From NCBI GenBank assembly GCA_031270395.1, contig JAISXU010000079.1, positions 1 to 35,518 of the forward strand: a stretch of DNA of 35,518 nucleotides, given 5' to 3'. The notes beneath the pieces were generated by a model, which was not told the DNA's origin, made no database searches, and was given only the letters and a program-made list of their open reading frames with translations. The stretch comes from Oscillospiraceae bacterium. Its GTDB lineage: Bacteria > Bacillota > Clostridia > Oscillospirales > Oscillospiraceae. Made by a program: the position numbers and the translations under genes. Positions 24,001-31,374 of this stretch are shown in pieces (the stretch's first letter is position 1; each line of letters begins with the position of its first letter).

Positions 24001-25467
24001 CCGGTGGTCAGCTTCGACAACGAGGGTAAGGCGACAGTGAAAATCAAGCTGAACCCCGGCGTCGCGACGACGCAAAACCCGGTCGTCGCGTATCTCGTGT
24101 TCAGTTTCAACACCGGCGACGACTATACGCTCAATAAAGACTCGATTCTTTACGGATATTCCATCGCGAAGACCGACGGATCGGACGATAAACACTCAAT
24201 ATGGAATCCCAACTCCGCCGTGGAGATGATTATAACAGGCGACGACGAATGTACACACACCGCATCTGCTTACTTGAGTACCGGGATGCAGAGCCATAAA
24301 ATCGGAATTGTGATGCTGGCAAACGATGATATCTACGATCCGGACGCCGAGGCGACAGTGATTACGCTAACGCTAACAGCCGCCGAGGGCAGCTACATCG
24401 ACGAAATGCCGCCACGCTGGATGACGCCGTATCTGAGCGCGAACGGCGGCACGATCTACGCTTATTTCGATGAGAAGCTGTCCGCCGCCGGAGGGAACAC
24501 GCCAGAACCCACAGATTTCACACTGGGCGGCAACGGCGCTTCCGGTATCACGGTGACCGGCGTCACGATTGACAACAACCCGGACGAAATGTCGGGGTCT
24601 CTTCCCGGCTGCGTCACGCTGACGCTTAACGGAAACATAACAAACCTGGAAAATCTGACACTCACATATACCCCGGGCAACAATGTAATCGCGGACATAA
24701 ACTCTAACCCGGTAACAGTAGCGATCGAAAACGCAGATATAATCGCGGAGCCCCCGGGCGCGACGGCGTATATCAATCCCACGGCGGGAACAATGAGCAT
24801 AGAATTCACGCCGGGGCTTCACTATTGGTTTATAAGTGAAAATATTGGAACGCTCAGCGCAGCCGTATCACTGAAGTACAACAATGAAGATGTGAGCAAT
24901 CTTGCATACAGCACCGGTTGGTGGTTGTCTGGGTCTTGGACGGAAATCTTCTTCACGTTCGAACCGCTGGCTTCCGGGAGCTATAGCGCGGGTGATTTCG
25001 CTTTCAGCATAGCGACGGGATTGAAATTCTTGAATCTGCAAACTATTGTAGTGACCAACGAAACGGCGCGCCGGGTATTGCCCGAGGTGACGACAGAGGG
25101 CATTACGGCGGAATACGACGAGGTGAACAGCCGGATTGTCTTAACGCTGCCGGATGGCACGGATTTGACCGGTCGATCTGACGGTGCCAGCGCTGCGGCG
25201 TGCAGCTTCACGCTCAAGCTCGGCAATACGCGTCTGCTCTACCGTCAGCCCGCGACTTCGGATTGTCCCGTGACGGACAATGACAACCGCGTTTATCTCC
25301 CGCTGACAGAGCGACTGAATGCCGCCATATCCGAAAGCGGCGAGGCGTTAACGCTGAGCTACGCTCCGTACGCGGCGCACAGTATGCAAATGTACACACA
25401 TCTCTCCGATATGACGGGCGCGTTTATCCCCGCGTTCGGGACCGTTACGGTGGCGCGCGGTTCCTGA
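21073..25467 (+). CDS. Large SLH-anchored multidomain surface protein
   Basis: A 1464-residue secreted protein. A signal peptide (LISIAMALALMLPAAITPLAAA) leads into three SLH domains (about 34-75, 85-135 and 148-202). Then come a beta-helix-like stretch to about 420, a Pro/Thr/Gly linker, Ig-like domains (about 441-525 and 526-610), two InlB/Flg_new-type repeats ending IGWYASAVGDGEAWDFS...LYAIW and FAGWYTDAALTTPYIWTTP...LYAKF (about 712-860), and an Ig-like domain with WTSSNTDVITVN (862-955). A cohesin-like segment follows from 958, then a SwmB-like segment (PPRWMTPYLSANGGTIYAYF, from 1112) and further beta domains. It should bind the wall polymer and display adhesive modules. GAAAGGAAG precedes ATG 21073. 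There is no catalytic domain; the ligand is unknown. Confidence 0.88.
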   Translation: MLRKFAKKLISIAMALALMLPAAITPLAAATDVQGHWAEETLREWIDLGVLNGDGAGVYRPDDGATRAEFIKLVNSVWGYADASADLSRYTDVSEDAWYYGDVAAAVSAGYLNGTSGSTMSPGAPITREQAITIVSRIEGLSGADTSILSAARDGTDVSPWAAQAVAASIGAGFVTGADGKINPGAGITRAEIVVLLDRVKKDDRVYAFAGTYGPGDGSESVGGSVTVASPGVTLQNLAVAKNLTVAASVGEGDAHINGVTVKGDVYVEGGGGNSLYLADFRVEGSMIVRKYEGENKVRIVVSGESNFTVVILETGAVLMTQELADGVKINVEIPAEFLDGSEFEFIGDFDNIVNNGKDADITVTGSVNKLTLNESASVGGEGKIVTAEVSAEAGEGTSFETAPVSVTGDGKGDVTLPAQTTPGSNTGTPGGTPSTPPTTQYTVASVAPLTPEVAHNGTYTLPPSVTATLNNGSTKSFAVVWTPATADTSACGVFEFTGALTMETNYTNPNGITASLTLTVTPVLSSIAITQLPAKTLYLVGDELDIAGLVVTGAYSDGSTGALTVSAGDITDFDSDAAAAQQTLTVTVEGKTATFNIAIYAAVESGELVSVEQPAAATALNGAAPTAAGLNLPSQVAITVDTDGEESGENSVTLADVTWDLEDEDITYNPETKTEQTFNVSGEITLPEDIENTDSVSLEVTISVTVSAAKYTVSFDRNGQPGASVAPQTVTHGEKATAPAAPTSVSHDFIGWYASAVGDGEAWDFSDDEVPGDLTLYAIWEIKTYTVSFAAGTHDPALTGDPELPVSPTVNHGAAATKPADPTLAGYAFAGWYTDAALTTPYIWTTPVTADITLYAKFADTLSQAKDALTFDIIKGTNTSEQGIMTNLALPASLISFPGVAITWTSSNTDVITVNDAIGTVTRPESDAADAEVALTATLSLDGKNTDKTFTLLVRKQGIADIEVEGGDERFAPGYPVVSFDNEGKATVKIKLNPGVATTQNPVVAYLVFSFNTGDDYTLNKDSILYGYSIAKTDGSDDKHSIWNPNSAVEMIITGDDECTHTASAYLSTGMQSHKIGIVMLANDDIYDPDAEATVITLTLTAAEGSYIDEMPPRWMTPYLSANGGTIYAYFDEKLSAAGGNTPEPTDFTLGGNGASGITVTGVTIDNNPDEMSGSLPGCVTLTLNGNITNLENLTLTYTPGNNVIADINSNPVTVAIENADIIAEPPGATAYINPTAGTMSIEFTPGLHYWFISENIGTLSAAVSLKYNNEDVSNLAYSTGWWLSGSWTEIFFTFEPLASGSYSAGDFAFSIATGLKFLNLQTIVVTNETARRVLPEVTTEGITAEYDEVNSRIVLTLPDGTDLTGRSDGASAAACSFTLKLGNTRLLYRQPATSDCPVTDNDNRVYLPLTERLNAAISESGEALTLSYAPYAAHSMQMYTHLSDMTGAFIPAFGTVTVARGS

Positions 25468-25525
25468 TCCGGAGGCTGACACAGCGAAGCACGCCGGGGG
25501 CTGTTTCCCCGGCGTGCTTCGCAAA

Positions 25526-25570
25526 AAAACGGCTGTGACGTTCCAATATATAGGTCGTCACAGCCGTTTT
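25526..25570. terminator. Bidirectional intrinsic terminator after the SLH gene
   Basis: A perfect 15-bp stem AAAACGGCTGTGACG (25526-25540) pairs with 25556-25570, loop of 15 bases. It is preceded by seven As and followed by TTTTCGTT. It should end the SLH transcript and also block transcripts entering from the LysR side. Confidence 0.75.
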
Positions 25571-25572
25571 CG

Positions 25573-25602
25573 TTGACACCTGCAAGTATGGCGTGATAAA
25601 AT
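25573..25602 (+). promoter_or_regulatory. Strong-looking promoter inside family 3 repeat, copy 1
   Basis: A perfect TTGACA (25573-25578), an 18-base spacer and TAAAAT (25597-25602) with an extended -10 TGA. It points rightward, into the 3' end of the oppositely oriented lysR gene, so any transcript would be antisense to lysR. Confidence 0.55.
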
Positions 25603-25624
25603 AGCGCCGCCGATACTTCAATCT

Positions 25625-25735
25625 TCACTCGCGGCTGGCGATAATTTGATCGACATCATTGTAGACAACGCCTTCCCCTCGCTCAATTTGCGCGATGCTT
25701 TTTTTCACCCACTCCACATTGCACTCGGCCTTCAT
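25625..25735 (-). pseudogene. Short ORF resembling an antitoxin C-terminus
   Basis: Thirty-six residues starting at ATG 25735, containing VEWVKKSIAQIERGEGVV and ending YNDVDQIIASRE, with a real-protein look (amphipathic helix, acidic tail) similar in style to C-termini of small type II antitoxins. The frame continues upstream into lysR in another frame with no plausible sequence. There is no good ribosome binding site and no toxin gene beside it. It lies between lysR and the family 3 repeat, as a leftover cut off at a junction would. It could also be chance. Confidence 0.3.
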
Positions 25736-25760
25736 CGCGTCGAGGATGCCGCGTCCGCGT

Positions 25761-26663
25761 TCAATTTTGTGCGTGTTCACTTTCGAGTGTGTGCCAGATG
25801 AACTCCTTTGTTGTGATTTCCAGCGTCTCATACTCTTGAAAAATAAACGCGATGCAGTAATCGAACGTCCGTTCGGCGAGAGGTACGAGTACCGCCTCCC
25901 GCAGCGACGACTCCTCGTAGACCTGTCTGATACATGGCAGGACGCCGACGCCCCTGTTCGCCAATTCGATGAGCTCCATGACGTCGCCGCTCTCAAAATA
26001 CGGTTCAATTGAGAAGTGGTAAGGCGCCACGGCGCTGTTGAGCACCTCCTGAAAGTACAATTTCCTGTTCATCGCGAGTACGCGCTCATTTTTCAGCGCC
26101 GCGAGCGAGACGACCGGCAGGTTGGCGATCGGATTATCCCTGTGCACAAGCAGATATGACGGTTCAGTCTTTATCATTATGTAGCCGTGCTTACGCGCGT
26201 GCAACCATTCCGGACCCGTCATCAGCCCGAAGCGTGTCTTGTCAGCTCCGATATACAACTCGCTTTGCGCGTCCGACATCTCCAATACGTCCATCTCCAA
26301 CTCCGGGTGGCGCTCGCGGAAGCTCAGTAGAAGTCCCGGCGAGAGATTCCTGATGATCCCGGGCGCGCTGGAAAACTGCAGACGGCGTTTATGAGGGCTT
26401 ACCCCGATTTGAGTCGTCGCCTGAGCGGCGGCCTCATGGAAACCGGAAACAATAGGTCGAAATTTGTTGAATAAATACTGTCCCGGCTTTGTCAGCGTTA
26501 TACCGCGCGCCGTCCGCTCGAAAAGCGCGCAGCCGAGCTCCCGTTCCAGCAGACGGATGCTGCGGCTGAGCGCCTGCTGCGTGATAAACAGATTCTTAGC
26601 CGCCTCCGACAGGCTGCGGCAGCCGCATGCCCTGACAAAATATTCTATATGCCTGAATTCCAT
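25761..26663 (-). CDS. LysR-family transcriptional regulator
   Basis: A 300-residue LysR-type regulator. The N-terminal winged helix reads EFRHIEYFVRACGCRSLSEAAKNLFITQQALSRSIRLLERELGCALF when joined, with helix-turn-helix at about residues 17-37. The rest is the two-lobed effector domain from about residue 92 (LQFSSAPGIIRNLSPGLLLS). It diverges from the reductase gene 221 bases away with an 8-bp dyad 28 bases upstream of its own start, the classic arrangement for autorepression and activation of the divergent operon. The effector is probably the compound imported by the adjacent ABC system or its reduction product; this is inference. Its length is normal and it has no broken motif. Confidence 0.92.
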   Translation of the reverse strand: MEFRHIEYFVRACGCRSLSEAAKNLFITQQALSRSIRLLERELGCALFERTARGITLTKPGQYLFNKFRPIVSGFHEAAAQATTQIGVSPHKRRLQFSSAPGIIRNLSPGLLLSFRERHPELEMDVLEMSDAQSELYIGADKTRFGLMTGPEWLHARKHGYIMIKTEPSYLLVHRDNPIANLPVVSLAALKNERVLAMNRKLYFQEVLNSAVAPYHFSIEPYFESGDVMELIELANRGVGVLPCIRQVYEESSLREAVLVPLAERTFDYCIAFIFQEYETLEITTKEFIWHTLESEHAQN

Positions 26664-26690
26664 ACCGCGCTTACCCCCTCACAGTCCCGT

Positions 26691-26715
26691 ATAATGTCCG
26701 CTATGTAGACATTAT
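26691..26715. promoter_or_regulatory. Candidate LysR operator
   Basis: A perfect dyad ATAATGTC (26691-26698), a nine-base spacer and GACATTAT (26708-26715) lies 28 bases upstream of lysR. It overlaps TATAAT read on the minus strand (26716-26711), the likely lysR -10. The T-rich/A-rich dyad fits the LysR-box form. Confidence 0.55.
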
Positions 26716-26775
26716 ACAATATTTTGTTGTGGCTTGCACAATTTTTTGACCATTTTCAAAGGACCTGCGCCATTA

Positions 26776-26843
26776 TATAATAAGTTGCTTTGCAATTTAC
26801 TATATAGCGCCATGCGGCGCGTCCCGCGCCGCGGCTCAAAGTT
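26776..26843. repeat. Family 2 hairpin repeat, copy 2
   Basis: Matches 5355-5423. The first stem here has GU/AC differences (TATAATAAGTTGC with GCAATTTACTATA), while the second, GCGGCGCG/CGCGCCGC, is identical. It lies in the lysR-reductase gap, 42 bases before the reductase start. A TATAAT at 26776 with TTTTCA 17 bases upstream (26753-26758) could serve the reductase operon. Confidence 0.7.
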
Positions 26844-26884
26844 TCAATTCATGATTACAGCACAAGGAACGGAGCGGTCGAAGT

Positions 26885-28846
26885 ATGTACAAGTGTAAGT
26901 ACCCGAACCTCTTTTCACCGATCACGCTGGGGGACGTACTGTTTCGCAACAGGATATTCGCGTCGCCGACGGGAGTTTTTTATGCGGACCCGTTGCACAG
27001 GCCGCTGTATGAAACGATGTGCTATTACGAACGCAAGGCGAAAGGCGGCGCGGCGTCCGTCTGCGTCGGGGACGCAACGGTTGACGGGGCGCACGGCGCG
27101 CACGGCGCGTACTCTATTCTCATGGAGGATGAGGGACTCGCGCCCGCGCTGAACAAGCTGGCGATGACGATCAACAGACACGGAGCCGTCGCCACACTTG
27201 AGATGTTCCACGCCGGTTCCGCCGCGTCGGTTTCTTACCACGCCGGCAATGAAATTTACGGTCCGCAGGACGAGGAGGTCGCCGGGGCGCTCGGACAGCC
27301 GCCCGTGCGCGTTCGCGCGATGACGCGTGACATCATGAATACGGTCATAGACAAGCATGTCGCCGGGGCGCTCAAAGCGAAGGCTTGCGGCTTCGGAATG
27401 GTCACGCTCCACTTCGCCCATGGATTTCTGATGCACCAGTTCATGTCTCCGACGCTGAACCATCGCACAGACGAGTACGGCGGCTCGTTTGAAAACCGTA
27501 TGCGCTTACCTCTGGAGACGCTGCGCGCCGTGCGCACGGCCGTAGGCCCTAAGTTCCCGATCGAGGTGCGCATCTCGGGAAGCGAGGTATATGACGGAGG
27601 CTATGATGTCGATTACGGCTGCCGCATCGCCGCGGAACTTGACGGCATAGCCGATCTGATACATGTATCTGCCGGCTCGCATGAGGACGCGCGCGTATTC
27701 ACGGTTACGCATCCGTCGATGTTTCTGGAGGACGGAGTTAATGTCAAATACGCGGCTGAAATCAAAAAGCGCGTAAAATACTCCAAAGTCGCCACAGTCG
27801 GCGCGCTGTCGGATCCGGAGATGCTTCAGGAAATAATAGCCTCCGGCAAGGCGGACGTAGTGGAGATGGCGCGCGGCCTTATCTGCGACCCCGATCTGCC
27901 GGACAAGGCCAGAGACGGCAGAGCGGACGAGATAACGCGGTGTGTCAGGTGCTTTACCTGCTTTTCCACTCTCCTGACGCACGGTCATATTGTCTGCGCG
28001 CTAAATCCGGAAATCGCCGACGAGGCGGAGCATAAATTCGCGCGCCCGCCCGCAAAGCCGCTCCGCGTACTCGTCGCCGGCGGCGGCGTCGCCGGGATGG
28101 AAGCCGCCGCCGTGTGCGCAGCGCGCGGGCACGAGGTCACTCTCTGCGAAAAGTCTGAAAGGCTCGGCGGAGTGCTGCGTTGTGAGGACGGCGTTCCGTT
28201 CAAACGGCATCTGCGCGAGTACCTCGACCGGCAGGCGGCACGTGTGCGTAAGTCGGGCGTGCGCGTCATGCTGAATACGCCCGTAACAAAAGCGCTCGCG
28301 GAGGAAATAGCGCCGGATGCTGTAATCGCGGCGATCGGCGCGGCGCCCGCCTCCTTAAAAATCCCGGGTGGCGAGTCGGCTTTGGTCGCCGAGGACGTAT
28401 ACATATCGCCGGAGAGGGCCGGCCGGCGCGTCGTGATACTCGGCGGCGGACTTGTGGGGTGCGAGCTCGCGATCTATCTGGGAAAGCTTGGCCGTGACGT
28501 GACGGTGCTTGAGATGATGCAACGACCGAATTTCGGCGACAACATCCTTCACGGGCAGGCTGTCGGAATAGAACTCGAACGCGCGGGCGTAAAATTGCGT
28601 TTTGACGTAAAGGCCGATGAAATCACGCGGAACGGCGTGTGGGGCGTAAGCGAGTCTGAGAGGACGTTTTTCGAATGTGACGCCGTAATATCCGCGGTCG
28701 GTCTCCTTCCACGGCGTGCGGAGGCGGATGAGCTGCGCTTCACAGCGTCATATTTTTATCAAATCGGCGACTGTCTCGCGTCCAAAAATATCTACGAGGC
28801 GACGCGCGCGGCGCATCAGATCGCTCTGGACATCGGGGAGCGCTGA
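26885..28846 (+). CDS. Old-Yellow-Enzyme-type flavo-iron-sulfur ene-reductase
   Basis: A 653-residue NADH:flavin oxidoreductase of the 2,4-dienoyl-CoA reductase/enoate reductase/BaiH class, which reduces activated C=C bonds. Residues 1-350 are the FMN TIM barrel (LFSPITLGDVLFRNR, HFAHGFLMHQFMSPTLNHRT, DEYGGSFENRMRLPLE). Four cysteines for a 4Fe-4S cluster are C353, C356, C359 and C371 (CVRCFTC then C). The C-terminal FAD/NADH domains have VAGGGVAGMEAA near 397 and ILGGGLVGCELA near 517. A ribosome binding site GGAG lies upstream of ATG 26885. It leads the ABC operon, so its substrate is probably the imported compound. Candidates include plant phenolics, unsaturated acids or steroids, but sequence does not choose. 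Confidence 0.88.
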   Translation: MYKCKYPNLFSPITLGDVLFRNRIFASPTGVFYADPLHRPLYETMCYYERKAKGGAASVCVGDATVDGAHGAHGAYSILMEDEGLAPALNKLAMTINRHGAVATLEMFHAGSAASVSYHAGNEIYGPQDEEVAGALGQPPVRVRAMTRDIMNTVIDKHVAGALKAKACGFGMVTLHFAHGFLMHQFMSPTLNHRTDEYGGSFENRMRLPLETLRAVRTAVGPKFPIEVRISGSEVYDGGYDVDYGCRIAAELDGIADLIHVSAGSHEDARVFTVTHPSMFLEDGVNVKYAAEIKKRVKYSKVATVGALSDPEMLQEIIASGKADVVEMARGLICDPDLPDKARDGRADEITRCVRCFTCFSTLLTHGHIVCALNPEIADEAEHKFARPPAKPLRVLVAGGGVAGMEAAAVCAARGHEVTLCEKSERLGGVLRCEDGVPFKRHLREYLDRQAARVRKSGVRVMLNTPVTKALAEEIAPDAVIAAIGAAPASLKIPGGESALVAEDVYISPERAGRRVVILGGGLVGCELAIYLGKLGRDVTVLEMMQRPNFGDNILHGQAVGIELERAGVKLRFDVKADEITRNGVWGVSESERTFFECDAVISAVGLLPRRAEADELRFTASYFYQIGDCLASKNIYEATRAAHQIALDIGER

Positions 28847-28874
28847 AATATAGGAAAACGGACGGTGAACGGCT

Positions 28875-29825
28875 TTGAAAGAGGGTTCTAAGTTTCTAAA
28901 ATCAAAGATGTTTGCGCTGCTTGTTTTGTTGCTGCTGATAGTCGTTTTCTTCACTATAGCGTCAAAAGGCACGTTTTTTAGCCTTGTCAACGCCAGAAAT
29001 ATACTGAATGCAATAGTGATCGTCGCGCTGCTCACGGTCGGCGCCGGGGCGCTTATGATCTCGGGCCAGATCGACCTGTCGACCGGCGCGAGCGGTACCA
29101 TGTGCGGCATTCTCATGGCAATACTGCTGGTCAACGGCTGGCCGTGGCCCGTGGCCGTAGTGGTCGCGCTCGCGGCGGGCGGGTTTGTGGGCGCTATAAA
29201 CGCGCTGTTGATAAACGAGCTGCATTTTCAGGGCTTTATTGCGACAATGGCAATGGCGTCCGTGACGCAGGGACTGTCCTACGCGCTCGGCGGCGCCGCG
29301 TCGATACCCGTCGATAACAAGGTGGTGGTATACATGGGCACGGGCAGGATAGCCGATGTAGTGCCCGTCTCAATTATAGCGGCGCTGCTGATTTTCTTCG
29401 TCTACGGCATAATGCTCAACAAAACGAAATTCGGCAGAAGCATATATCTAGTGGGCGGCAATCCGGCTGCCGCGTCGCTTGTGGGCATAGACCCTAAGCG
29501 CATCTCTTATATACTGTTCATAAATTCCGGCGTGCTCGGTTCGCTCGCGGGCTGTCTGTTTGCCGCCAGACTAAAATCCGCGACCACCACCGGTATAGTG
29601 AGCAGCCAGTTTGCCGGCATGACGGCGGCCATACTCGGAGGCGTGTCGTTTGGCGGAGGCTCGGGCGGCATGTTCGGCGCGTTTGTCGGACTGCTGATAC
29701 TCAACTCGTTCAGCAACGGCATGACGCTTATAAAAATCAGCCCCTACTGGCAGACGTTCGCGTCGGGCGCTCTGCTGCTTTTTGCGCTGGCGCTCGATTT
29801 TTCCGGCGCGAAAAAGAAGAATTAA
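28875..29825 (+). CDS. ABC importer permease (RbsC-like), first
   Basis: A 316-residue BPD_transp_2-family permease of the ribose/galactose/autoinducer importer class. About nine hydrophobic segments are visible, beginning FALLVLLLLIVVFFTIAS. Typical family sequences are GQIDLSTGA, ALLINELHFQGFIATMAM, GRSIYLVGGNPAAASLVGI (the loop that contacts the ATPase) and AAILGGVSFGGGSGGMFG. The start is TTG 28875; the ribosome binding site is weak. It lies 28 bases after the reductase and 13 before the ATPase, within one operon. It differs from the second permease, so the channel is probably a heterodimer. Confidence 0.9.
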   Translation: MKEGSKFLKSKMFALLVLLLLIVVFFTIASKGTFFSLVNARNILNAIVIVALLTVGAGALMISGQIDLSTGASGTMCGILMAILLVNGWPWPVAVVVALAAGGFVGAINALLINELHFQGFIATMAMASVTQGLSYALGGAASIPVDNKVVVYMGTGRIADVVPVSIIAALLIFFVYGIMLNKTKFGRSIYLVGGNPAAASLVGIDPKRISYILFINSGVLGSLAGCLFAARLKSATTTGIVSSQFAGMTAAILGGVSFGGGSGGMFGAFVGLLILNSFSNGMTLIKISPYWQTFASGALLLFALALDFSGAKKKN

Positions 29826-29838
29826 CGGAGGCGCCGTC

Positions 29839-31332
29839 ATGGATACGTATCTTGAGTTCAGAGGTATCGGAAAGTCATTTCCGGGAGTTCAGGCGCTCGA
29901 TGATATAAGCTTCACGGTGAGCGGCGGCCGTGTGTGCGCCATTCTGGGAGAGAATGGCGCGGGAAAGAGTACCCTTCTGAAAATATTGAGCGGGGATATA
30001 CAGCCCGGCGCCGGAGGGGTTTATATCAACGGCGCGGAGCAGCGCTTCACTTCACCGTATCAGGCGATACGCTCCGGTATAAGCGTGATATATCAGGAGC
30101 GGCAGCTTATACCCGCGATGAACGTCATGGAAAATATCTTTCTGGGCGATATTCCCGCAGGCAGAGCCGGGTTTGTGGACAGGGCGGAATTGCGTGGGCG
30201 GACACAGGAGATAATCGACAGCTTCGGTCTGCCGATACATCCGCTGGAGCTTGTCGGAAGATTGCCCGTCGCCTACCAGCAGATGGTGGAGATAATGAAA
30301 GCGTACCGCAGAAACTCAAAAATAATAGCGTTTGACGAGCCGACGGCGAGCCTCACCGATTCGGAGATATCGATTCTCTTTGAGCTTATCGGAAAGTTGC
30401 GCAACGACGGCAAGATAGTACTCTACGTATCACACCGCCTTTCCGAGATTTTTCAGATTACAGACGAGATCGTCGTATTGAAGGACGGACGCTTCGTGAA
30501 GACGCTCGAGACGCGGGAGACAGATGAGCAGGAGCTTATCACCGCGATGGTCGGGCGGGATATAGGCGACACCTACTCCGGGCTCAAGCGCAACGACAGG
30601 TACGGAGAGACGCTGCTTGAGGTCAGCCATCTTGAGACCGCCGCCGTACACGACATCAGCTTTGAACTGAAAAGCGGCGAGATCCTCGGATTATCGGGAC
30701 TCGTTGGCGCCGGTAGGACGGAGGTCGTCCGCGCTATTTTCGGCGCCGACGCCATAATATCAGGCGAAATCAAGCTGGAGGGCAAGCCTGTCCATTTCAA
30801 AAAACCCGGGGACGCCATAGCCGCCGGTATAGCCCTCTGCCCGGAAGACCGCAAGGAACAGGGACTCGTGCTGTTGCGTTCTATCAGGGATAATATAACC
30901 GCCCCCGTGCTGGACAAGGTGCGGAAGGGACTCTTTCTGGACAAAAAAGCCGAGGACGAGGTTGCCGGCGACGCCATCAAAAAATACTCTATTAAGACTC
31001 CGTCCTCCGACAAGCCCGTATTGGAGCTGTCGGGCGGTAATCAGCAAAAAGTGATACTCGGGCGGTGGACCTCGTCAAAAATGGTCACAAAGGTTCTGAT
31101 TCTCGATGAACCGACTAAGGGCATAGACGTTGGGACTAAGGCGGAGGTTTACCGTATCGTATGCGACTTTGCCCGGGACGGTATCGGAGTGATATTTATA
31201 TCATCCGAGCTTACGGAGGTCATAAATGTCGCAGACAGGATAATTGTCATGCGGAACGGACGTATTACAGGAGAGGTGAGACGTGAGGAAGCCTCGGAGG
31301 AGAGCGTTCTCGCGCTCGCCATGAGCGAATAA
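29839..31332 (+). CDS. ABC importer ATPase with two domains (RbsA/MglA-like)
   Basis: A 497-residue double ATPase powering the two permeases. Domain 1 has Walker A GENGAGKST, Q-loop region YQERQLIPAMNVMENIF, and Walker B IIAFDEPTAS. Its signature region LPVAYQQMVEI is the loose form usual in this family. Domain 2 has the degenerate Walker A GLVGAGRTE, signature LSGGNQQKV and LILDEPTKGIDVG. Asymmetry of the two sites is normal for sugar-type importers. ATG 29839 follows GGAGG by 6 bases; earlier in-frame residues overlap the permease gene and are not homologous. Confidence 0.94.
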   Translation: MDTYLEFRGIGKSFPGVQALDDISFTVSGGRVCAILGENGAGKSTLLKILSGDIQPGAGGVYINGAEQRFTSPYQAIRSGISVIYQERQLIPAMNVMENIFLGDIPAGRAGFVDRAELRGRTQEIIDSFGLPIHPLELVGRLPVAYQQMVEIMKAYRRNSKIIAFDEPTASLTDSEISILFELIGKLRNDGKIVLYVSHRLSEIFQITDEIVVLKDGRFVKTLETRETDEQELITAMVGRDIGDTYSGLKRNDRYGETLLEVSHLETAAVHDISFELKSGEILGLSGLVGAGRTEVVRAIFGADAIISGEIKLEGKPVHFKKPGDAIAAGIALCPEDRKEQGLVLLRSIRDNITAPVLDKVRKGLFLDKKAEDEVAGDAIKKYSIKTPSSDKPVLELSGGNQQKVILGRWTSSKMVTKVLILDEPTKGIDVGTKAEVYRIVCDFARDGIGVIFISSELTEVINVADRIIVMRNGRITGEVRREEASEESVLALAMSE

Positions 31333-31374
31333 CCGCTTTGCGTCTGCAGCAGTACGAAAGGAGGGGTCATAGAT

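Larger units (their letters stand above)
25484..25619 (+). repeat. Family 3 terminator-promoter repeat, copy 1
   Basis: This 136-bp unit starts 16 bases after the SLH gene stop and is nearly identical to 33697-33835. It holds a perfect 16-bp stem GCGAAGCACGCCGGGG (25484-25499) with 25507-25522, then a terminator hairpin, then a promoter, then a dyad AAGTAT-GGCG/CGCC-GCCG-ATACTT around the -10. The frame read on its minus strand is open in both copies, but its conservation follows the DNA repeat. Confidence 0.85.

Noticed and set aside
25359-25628. Minus-strand frame with GVNENGCDDLYIGTSQPFF
   Set aside because: It recurs at 33617-33862 only because it translates the family 3 DNA repeat; hairpins explain the conservation.
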